A DNA stretch of 64,000 nucleotides from Nonomuraea rhodomycinica (GTDB taxonomy: Bacteria; Actinomycetota; Actinomycetes; Streptosporangiales; Streptosporangiaceae), in assembly GCF_013363995.1 (NCBI RefSeq), contig NZ_JABWGO010000014.1:62001-126000 (forward strand), given 5' to 3'. How positions within the stretch are numbered: the stretch's first letter is position 1; each line of letters starts with the position of its first letter. This document shows positions 58,411 to 64,000 of this stretch, piece after piece. Under the pieces are notes generated by a model. That model did no database searches. It was not told the origin of the DNA and worked only from the letters and a program-made list of their open reading frames with translations. The translations under genes and the position numbers were made by a program.

Positions 58411-58971
58411 ATGCCGGGCACTCTCCCGCTCACCGACCGGCTCATGCCGTTCCCCGACGCCACCGAACGCCACTCGATCCTGATCCCCGCCTCCCGCGAT
58501 CAGGTCTGGCACGCCATCAAGCACCCGAACCCCACGGACATCCGCCTCGCCAAGCCGCTGTTCGCCCTCCGCGACCTCGCCTCCCGCCTGCGCAACGGCC
58601 ACGCGCAGCTCGACCTGCCGAGCTTCACCACGCTCGCCGAGGACCCGGGCCGGGAGGTGGTGGACGGCGTGATCGGCCAGTGGTGGCGACTGGGCCGCGC
58701 CGAGAACGTCTCCACGGTCACCGACCTCGACGGCTTCCTCGCCTTCGACCGTCCCGGCTTCGCCAAGGCCACGTTCAGCTTCCTCCTGGACGACGCCGGC
58801 GACGGCCGCATCCGCCTCATCACCGAGACCCGCATCCAGGCGACCAGCCCGGAGGCACGGCAGGCGTTCCTGAGGTATTGGCTGCTGATCCGGCTCGGCA
58901 GCGGTCTCGTCCGACGGGTCATGCTCTCGGCCATCCGCGCCCGCGCGCTCAAGGCCCCCTTGCGCCCATGA
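58411..58971 (+). CDS. SRPBCC/START-like ligand-binding protein
   Basis: A 186-residue helix-grip protein: HSILIPASRDQVWHAIKHPN at the start, a central beta sheet (FDRPGFAKATFSFLLDDAGD, GRIRLITETRIQATSPEARQ) and the long C-terminal helix (YWLLIRLGSGLVRRVMLSAI). It resembles the DUF2867/polyketide-cyclase-like proteins next door and probably binds a hydrophobic compound. GGAGG lies before ATG 58411. Tandem TetR-type sites in its promoter tie it to the TetR gene at 57725. Confidence 0.8.
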   Translation: MPGTLPLTDRLMPFPDATERHSILIPASRDQVWHAIKHPNPTDIRLAKPLFALRDLASRLRNGHAQLDLPSFTTLAEDPGREVVDGVIGQWWRLGRAENVSTVTDLDGFLAFDRPGFAKATFSFLLDDAGDGRIRLITETRIQATSPEARQAFLRYWLLIRLGSGLVRRVMLSAIRARALKAPLRP

Positions 58972-59073
58972 CCTGTCGCCCTGCGTGCTGTGCCGCTGCT
59001 CGCCGTGGGCGCGGGTGTTGTCGGCGGTGGTTTTTGTTTGGGTGTTTATCTGGGGTGCACGAGCCGAGCGCCT

Positions 59074-59967
59074 TTACTTTGTAGATTCATTAGTGCGAGG
59101 CCCCCAGGACCGCTGCTCCCTGAACACGCTGGGCGCGACTCCTACCCGTCGGGTGAACAGGCGGGTGAAGTATCCGGGATCGTCATACCCCACCCGGCGG
59201 GCTACGGCGGCCACCCCCAGATCGGTGCCGGCCAGCAGTTCCTTCGCCTGGTTGAGCCGGATCCGCAGCACGTACTCCTTCGGGCTGCACCCGGCGCTGA
59301 GCCGTACAGCGTCACGGAGCTCGGCGACCCTCATCGACAGCCTCCGGGCATGCTCGGGCACGGACAGCGGCAGGCAGGCGGCCCTCGCCAGGCTCTGCAG
59401 GACGGGGTTGCCGTGCGGGTCGTGGTCCGCACGGCTGCGGTGCAGGGTCACCAGCAGCTCGTGCACGGCCGCGGACGCCTCCACCTCCATGTGGGGGCCG
59501 CCCCGGTGACAGGCCGCGGCCATCTTCTTGACCACCAGGTGGGCGGGCTCCGCCGATGACAGTGGCACGACGGGATGGTCCGGATCGAAGTGGCCGAGCT
59601 CGTCGTAGACGGCGACGGCGGGCCCGGAGAAGTCCGCGAACGCCTCCGACCAGCCCTGTTCGCAGGGGCCGTAGTGGTGCTCGACGCCCGGGAGCAGCCA
59701 CAGCAGTGCAGGCGCCGCGACGTCCACCGGCGGCCGGCCGCCCCAGGAGAACCAACCCCGGCCGGACAGGATGATCAGGGCGACATGGTGCTCGAGTGTG
59801 CGGGGGCCGACGACGGGCAGCCGGCCCCGCTGCGTACCGACCGCGAGGCAGACGAGTCCGAGCCGGCGATGGGCGGGGCTGGGGGTGAGGTAGTACCACC
59901 AGCGGTCCCAGGGCTCCTGGCCCTCCACCCGTTCGACGGATCCAACTGGACGCCGCGAATTGTCCAT
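59074..59967 (-). CDS. AraC family regulator
   Basis: A 297-residue AraC/XylS protein: N-terminal cupin-like sensor domain (residues ~25-150, HHVALIILSGRGWFSWGGRP, LLWLLPGVEHHYGPCEQGWS) and two C-terminal HTHs (residues ~195-290, LSMRVAELRDAVRLSAGCSP, VAAVARRVGYDDPGYFTRLF). It is divergent from the GH35 gene with about 90 bp between starts and is probably its sugar-responsive activator. Confidence 0.9.
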   Translation of the reverse strand: MDNSRRPVGSVERVEGQEPWDRWWYYLTPSPAHRRLGLVCLAVGTQRGRLPVVGPRTLEHHVALIILSGRGWFSWGGRPPVDVAAPALLWLLPGVEHHYGPCEQGWSEAFADFSGPAVAVYDELGHFDPDHPVVPLSSAEPAHLVVKKMAAACHRGGPHMEVEASAAVHELLVTLHRSRADHDPHGNPVLQSLARAACLPLSVPEHARRLSMRVAELRDAVRLSAGCSPKEYVLRIRLNQAKELLAGTDLGVAAVARRVGYDDPGYFTRLFTRRVGVAPSVFREQRSWGPRTNESTK

Positions 59968-60054
59968 GGCCCTCCAACCCCGCCCCCGGCAAGCTCGTCG
60001 TCGGGATCGTAGTGAGGCCGGATGACGATCCCATCACGTACGAAGGGATCATCG

Positions 60055-61803
60055 ATGGGCAGTTTCACGATCGAAGACGGCGAATTCCGCCTTCATGGCA
60101 CAGAGTTCCGCCTGCTTTCCGGGGCCATGCACTACTTCCGGGTGCATCCGGACCAGTGGTCGCACCGGCTGGCGATGATCCGCGCGATGGGCCTCAACAC
60201 CGTCGAGACCTACGTCCCCTGGAACCTGCACGAGGCGCGGCCAGGGCAGTACCGGCGACTGGACGAGCTGGACCGTTTCCTGGAGGCGGCCTCACGCGCG
60301 GACCTGCACGCCATCGTCCGGCCGGGACCGTACATCTGCGCGGAGTGGGAGAACGGCGGCCTGCCGTCCTGGGTGACCGGCCATCTCAGGACGAGCGACC
60401 CGGCGTTCCTCGCCCACGTCGACCGGTGGTTCGAGGCGCTCCTCCCCCGCATCGCCGCGCACCAGATCACCCGGGGCGGCAACGTGCTGATGGTACAGGT
60501 GGAGAACGAGTACGGCTCGTACGGCACGGACACCGCCTACCTGAGGCACCTCGCCGGCCTGATGCGTTCGGCCGGGATCGACGTCCCCCTGTTCACCGCG
60601 GACGGGCCGGAGGACTACACGCTGACCGGCGGCTCCTTGCCGGGCGTGCTGGCGACCGCCACGTTCGGCTCCGACCCGGCGAAGGCGATCAGCGCCTTGC
60701 GGCGGCACCGGCCGGACGACCCCGTGGTGTGCATGGAGTTGTGGGTCGGCTGGTTCGACCACTGGGGCCGCGAACACGTCACCCGTGACGCGGCCGAGGC
60801 GGCCGCCGTGCTGGCGGAGCTGCTGGAAGCGGGCGCGTCCGTCAACATCTACATGGCGCACGGAGGGACGAACTTCGGCACCTGGGCGGGCGCGAACCAC
60901 GACCTGGAGACCGGCGCCTACCTGCCGACGGTCACCTCCTACGACTACGACGCGCCGATCAGTGAGAGCGGGGCGCCCACCGAGAAGTACCGGCTGTTCC
61001 GCGACGTCCTGACCCGCTACAACCCCGCTCCGGAACCCCCTCCCGCGCCGCCCGTGCTCCCGGCGGCCACCGTGCGCCTGACGGAGTCGGCCGCCCTGCT
61101 GCCCGCACTGACCTCGCTCGCTGAGCCGCCGGCCGTCTTCCCCACTCCCCCGGCGTTCGAGGATCTCGGGCTGGATCACGGTCTGGTCCTCTACCGGGTG
61201 GAGGTCCCCGGGCCGCGCGGATCGTACCCGCTGATCGTGGACGGGCTGCACGACCGGGCCCACGTCTACGTGGACGGCGTGCACGTCGCCGCGCTGGACC
61301 GCGAGCGTCAGTCGGTCGAGGTGTCGGGGCCGGCCACGGTGGAGCTGCTGGTCGAGTCACTCGGCCGGGTCAACTACGGCCCCCGCATGGGTGAGCGCAA
61401 GGGCGTCACCGGCGGGATCAGGCACGAGCGGCAGTACCTTCACCAGGTGACGGCACAGGCCCTCCCGCTGGGCGACCTGCCGCTCGGAGGCACGGGCGTG
61501 ATCCCGTTCGTCCCCGGCCCGGCGACCGTCGCACCGGCCTTCTGCCGGGGCTTCGTCCCGGTGGACGACCCCGCCGACACGTTCCTCGCGCTGCCGGGGT
61601 GGGGCCACGGCTACGTCTGGGTCAACGGCTTCTGCCTGGGCCGCTACAGCTCGGCCGGGCCGCAGCGCACGCTCTACGTCCCTGGCCCGTTGCTGCGGAC
61701 GGGCGACAACGAGTTCGTCGTGCTGGAACTGGACGAGGTCGGGGACCCTGTCATCGAGCTCCGCCCGGAACCTGATCTCGGAGCGCGGCCAGAGGCGCCG
61801 TGA
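60055..61803 (+). CDS. GH35 beta-galactosidase
   Basis: A 582-residue GH35 enzyme without a signal peptide, so cytoplasmic. The family signature GGNVLMVQVENEYGSYG holds the acid/base Glu and VVCMELWVGWFDHWG the nucleophile Glu. The N-terminus (FRLLSGAMHYFRVHPDQWSH) and ETYVPWNLHE are conserved. A C-terminal beta-domain (VNGFCLGRYSSAGPQRTLYV) is typical of GH35. AAGGGATC precedes ATG 60055; an ATG at 60022 is in frame. It releases terminal beta-galactose from oligosaccharides; the precise glycan is unknown. Confidence 0.92.
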   Translation: MGSFTIEDGEFRLHGTEFRLLSGAMHYFRVHPDQWSHRLAMIRAMGLNTVETYVPWNLHEARPGQYRRLDELDRFLEAASRADLHAIVRPGPYICAEWENGGLPSWVTGHLRTSDPAFLAHVDRWFEALLPRIAAHQITRGGNVLMVQVENEYGSYGTDTAYLRHLAGLMRSAGIDVPLFTADGPEDYTLTGGSLPGVLATATFGSDPAKAISALRRHRPDDPVVCMELWVGWFDHWGREHVTRDAAEAAAVLAELLEAGASVNIYMAHGGTNFGTWAGANHDLETGAYLPTVTSYDYDAPISESGAPTEKYRLFRDVLTRYNPAPEPPPAPPVLPAATVRLTESAALLPALTSLAEPPAVFPTPPAFEDLGLDHGLVLYRVEVPGPRGSYPLIVDGLHDRAHVYVDGVHVAALDRERQSVEVSGPATVELLVESLGRVNYGPRMGERKGVTGGIRHERQYLHQVTAQALPLGDLPLGGTGVIPFVPGPATVAPAFCRGFVPVDDPADTFLALPGWGHGYVWVNGFCLGRYSSAGPQRTLYVPGPLLRTGDNEFVVLELDEVGDPVIELRPEPDLGARPEAP

Positions 61804-61827
61804 CCGCGATCCGCGGTCGGGCACGGA

Positions 61828-61865
61828 GCGGCCCCCGGGGCATCGGGCGATGCCTCGGGGGCCGC
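61828..61865. terminator. Bidirectional terminator between GH35 and the F5/8-Big gene
   Basis: A 38-bp hairpin: GCGGCCCCCGGGGCATC on the left and GATGCCTCGGGGGCCGC on the right pair over about 15 bp with a small internal mismatch and a GGG-containing loop. It lies exactly between the two convergent genes. Confidence 0.8.
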
Positions 61866-61896
61866 TGGAGTCATGTCGGCCTCGCCGGGCTCCGGA

Positions 61897-64000
61897 TCAC
61901 CGATCCGCGACGTTGACGACAGCTGTCGCCTTGACGGACGTTCCCGCCACGGCTCCACGGACGGTGAACCATCCGCTCTCGGCCACCATGTCCGAGGTGA
62001 CCGGTTCCCAGGTCACCTCGGCGGATCCGGTCGTGCCGTCGCTGTAGACGGCCCCGGTCTGCGCGGGCAGCGTCGGAAGCCTGCCGATCGTCGTGTCGAC
62101 GGCGACCGGCCTGAGCTCCACGATGGTCTTCGGCTTCTGCGCCTCGAACACGCCGAACTCGGCCAGGCCGCACTCCGCGTCGCTCGGGTTGTCGTAGGTG
62201 TTGTCGGGATCGACGGTGAACTTCACCCAACTCGTCTTGACCGGAGCATCGAACGTCACGACGTTGTCCGGCTGACCGTCCCACGTGATCCCGGTCACCT
62301 TCTTGCTGCCGCCGTCCCATTCCAGGACGCCTTCCACGATCTGGTTGACGGCGGCGCCGCGGTCGACCAGGTTGACGCGGTCGATCTCCACCGGCGACGG
62401 GAACTGCAGTTTGATCCACGGGTTGTGGTCCGCCTTCTTCGCCGCCCAGGACGTCGCCTTGTTGCCGTCCGTCGCCTTCGTGCCCAGGTAGCGGTCGTCC
62501 TGGTCGTCGCCGTCCGGGACACCGTTCCGGTCACGGACCGAGGACACCGTGACCGTGGCCGAGGCCGCCACGTCGTCGCCCAGTGCCGTGATCGTCTGCG
62601 GGTCCGACTCCACCGCCACGCCGTCCAGCGTCACGACCGCCTTCGCGGTCGCCCGGAACCCGCTGGTGATCGGGTTCTTCAGCACGATGGTGTTGCTGCC
62701 GGGTACGGCCGCCAGTCTGTCGTCGCTGAGCACGTACTCGGTCTTCGCCCTGGACAGGTTCGCCTTCTCCCCCGTGCTGAGCGTTCCCTCGATCGTGCCG
62801 ACGACTGGTTCGTTCACCTTGATGGAGCTGTCGCTCAGCGCCAGCTTCACCTGCTTCAGAAAAGCGGGGAACGACATGCGTCCGTCCGCGTCGACGTCGA
62901 CGTAGAGGTGGTCCTCGGCCCGGTAGCCGGCCAGCTCGGCGGTGACGTCGATCCGGGCCTTTCCCGCCCCGCCCGACGACAGCACCTTGTCCGCGCCGAC
63001 GGCCACCACGGACGGGTTGTCGCTGGTGATCGCGACCTCCGCCGCTCTCAGGTCGACGGGCGCGCCGAGGAGGGAGTAGCCCTTGACCTCGATCGTCGCC
63101 GTCCGGCTGTCCGCGCCGGCCTTCGGGTGCAGTTCGAGACTGCCCAGCGCGGTCAGGTCCCTCAGCGAGAACACCCGGACTTCCAGCACGTCGATCGGGC
63201 TGCCGTCCTGGCCACCGCCCGGGAAGGAGATCCGCACGTAGCGGGCGTGCACGCTGGGCCGGGCAGGATCGAGCGGATAGTTGTAGTACAGGCCTTCCTG
63301 TTCCCACGCGTACAGCGTCGTGTCGCTGCGCGGAACCGCCAGCGTGTTCCTCGATGTCGGCAGCCCGGCGCCGGACATCGTGTTCGTCTCGTTGCCGGCG
63401 GTCCACCGCGAGCCGTCGGCGCTGTACTCGATCTTCACCTTCTTCGGCACGTTGGAGTAGGTGACGTTGTCGGCATCGGGCATGTGGTGGTTGAAGAAGA
63501 CGTTGACCCGCGACAGGTCCTGGATCTTGCCCAGGTCGTAGGTGATGCTCGGGTTCTCGTCGCCCGCCGGCGCCGACCACTTCGCGAGATTGCCGCCGGT
63601 CGTGTCGTTGATCACTCCGTCGGACAGCAGCCTGGCGTGCCCGCCGTCGGTGGTCACCTTCGGCGTGATCCCGGACACCACGTTCGCGTCGGGAGTCAGC
63701 GTGATGTAGTTCCGGGTCGAGGTGTAGGTCTTGCCGTCCACCGTGACGTCGGCCCAGTAGCTGTACATCGTGGGGGTGGCGACCTTGCGGGTGAACCGCA
63801 TCGTGTTGCCCGTGACGACGAACGGTGACTGGCCGGCCGGGATCTCGGTGACCACGATCTTCCCCGCGGGGTTGTCGCGCCTGCCGTCGACCGTCGCGTA
63901 GTGGTACGTGACGGTCGAGGCGTCGAGGATGTCGACGTCGCCGCCCTTTTCGGTGTAGCCCTTGAACGTCACCGGGACATCTCGATCGGTCGAGAACTGT
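61897..64000 (-). CDS. Large secreted F5/8 type C and Big-domain carbohydrate-active protein, 3' part
   Basis: About 700 C-terminal residues; the frame is open to the right edge of the window, so the N-terminus is missing. In order: Big/fibronectin-like beta domain (TYTSTRNYITLTPDANVVSG), an F5/8C domain (LAKWSAPAGDENPSITYDLG, VNVFFNHHMPDADNVTYSNV), Ig-like domains (LRAAEVAITSDNPSVVAVGA), a second F5/8C domain (NKATSWAAKKADHNPWIKLQ, WVKFTVDPDNTYDNPSDAEC) and a Big_4 domain at the end (LPAQTGAVYSDGTTGSAEVT). Such C-termini belong to large exported glycosidases in actinomycetes; a catalytic domain would lie beyond the window. Convergent with GH35. Confidence 0.85.
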   Translation of the reverse strand, partial: QFSTDRDVPVTFKGYTEKGGDVDILDASTVTYHYATVDGRRDNPAGKIVVTEIPAGQSPFVVTGNTMRFTRKVATPTMYSYWADVTVDGKTYTSTRNYITLTPDANVVSGITPKVTTDGGHARLLSDGVINDTTGGNLAKWSAPAGDENPSITYDLGKIQDLSRVNVFFNHHMPDADNVTYSNVPKKVKIEYSADGSRWTAGNETNTMSGAGLPTSRNTLAVPRSDTTLYAWEQEGLYYNYPLDPARPSVHARYVRISFPGGGQDGSPIDVLEVRVFSLRDLTALGSLELHPKAGADSRTATIEVKGYSLLGAPVDLRAAEVAITSDNPSVVAVGADKVLSSGGAGKARIDVTAELAGYRAEDHLYVDVDADGRMSFPAFLKQVKLALSDSSIKVNEPVVGTIEGTLSTGEKANLSRAKTEYVLSDDRLAAVPGSNTIVLKNPITSGFRATAKAVVTLDGVAVESDPQTITALGDDVAASATVTVSSVRDRNGVPDGDDQDDRYLGTKATDGNKATSWAAKKADHNPWIKLQFPSPVEIDRVNLVDRGAAVNQIVEGVLEWDGGSKKVTGITWDGQPDNVVTFDAPVKTSWVKFTVDPDNTYDNPSDAECGLAEFGVFEAQKPKTIVELRPVAVDTTIGRLPTLPAQTGAVYSDGTTGSAEVTWEPVTSDMVAESGWFTVRGAVAGTSVKATAVVNVADR

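Noticed and set aside
1..64000. tRNA/rRNA genes, riboswitches, prophage genes and attachment sites
   Set aside because: Looked for by eye (CCA ends, cloverleaf arms, integrase motifs, known riboswitch cores) and none could be supported.

Overview
The window is very high-GC DNA with GTG/TTG starts, many short or absent leaders, dense divergent regulator-target pairs and secreted carbohydrate-active proteins. This is typical of a mycelial actinomycete; the gene content would suit a Streptosporangiaceae-like genome (Nonomuraea/Streptosporangium), but that placement is inference, not measured. Nothing looks like a plasmid or phage, no rRNA/tRNA or CRISPR array was seen, and most of the window reads as accessory chromosome.

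Layout. 0-2.3 kb: 5' end of a secreted F5/8-type protein, a remnant of a sugar ABC permease, a frameshifted ECF sigma gene and a decayed Tn3 transposase tail. 2.3-8.2 kb: small regulator-enzyme pairs (DUF1330/LysR, MarR plus unknown, ABM monooxygenase + aldo/keto reductase facing an MmyB-type regulator, Nudix). 8.2-16.2 kb: a DUF11 surface protein, then a compact lanthipeptide locus: synthetase (class IV LanL-like, with lyase, kinase and zinc-type cyclase domains), a 36-residue precursor too short for most gene callers, a strong hairpin, a 17-bp tandem repeat and an ABC exporter, followed by a small secreted protein. 16.4-18.1 kb: an ABC-F ATPase with a tiny upstream ORF and hairpin leader. 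18.3-25 kb: MBL hydrolase/TetR pair with twin operators, SgcJ-like protein, ECF sigma with a SnoaL-like tail, IS5 and Tn3 debris, GNAT, SDR facing an unusual HTH fusion. 25-32 kb: Tat-exported serine hydrolase, MFS exporter, secreted dipeptidase-like hydrolase, membrane-anchored GH5.

32.1-41.4 kb is a long operon: MFS permease, glycerol kinase homologue, GlpD, alkyl-DHAP-synthase-like flavoenzyme, GlpP-type antiterminator, then EamA transporter and zinc alcohol dehydrogenase. Its leader carries a -35/-10 promoter followed by a perfect 14-bp stem and a T-run, i.e. a terminator in front of the first gene of an operon that itself encodes a GlpP homologue. I consider this the most interesting system of the window, together with the lanthipeptide locus. 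41.4-46.8 kb: HAD phosphatase and an ABC importer of the Fe3+/polyamine/phosphonate type facing a GntR/UTRA regulator with a palindromic operator.

46.8-59 kb: a series of TetR/MarR-controlled small redox and membrane modules. Repeated operator-like palindromes let three local regulons be drawn: TetR at 51.2 kb with the monooxygenase at 51.8-53.0 kb; MarR at 53.2 kb with the DoxX/LUD genes; TetR at 57.7 kb with ABM/DUF2867 on one side and the SRPBCC gene on the other. 59-64 kb: AraC regulator divergent from a GH35 beta-galactosidase, a terminator, and the C-terminal 700 residues of a large secreted F5/8-Big protein cut by the window edge.
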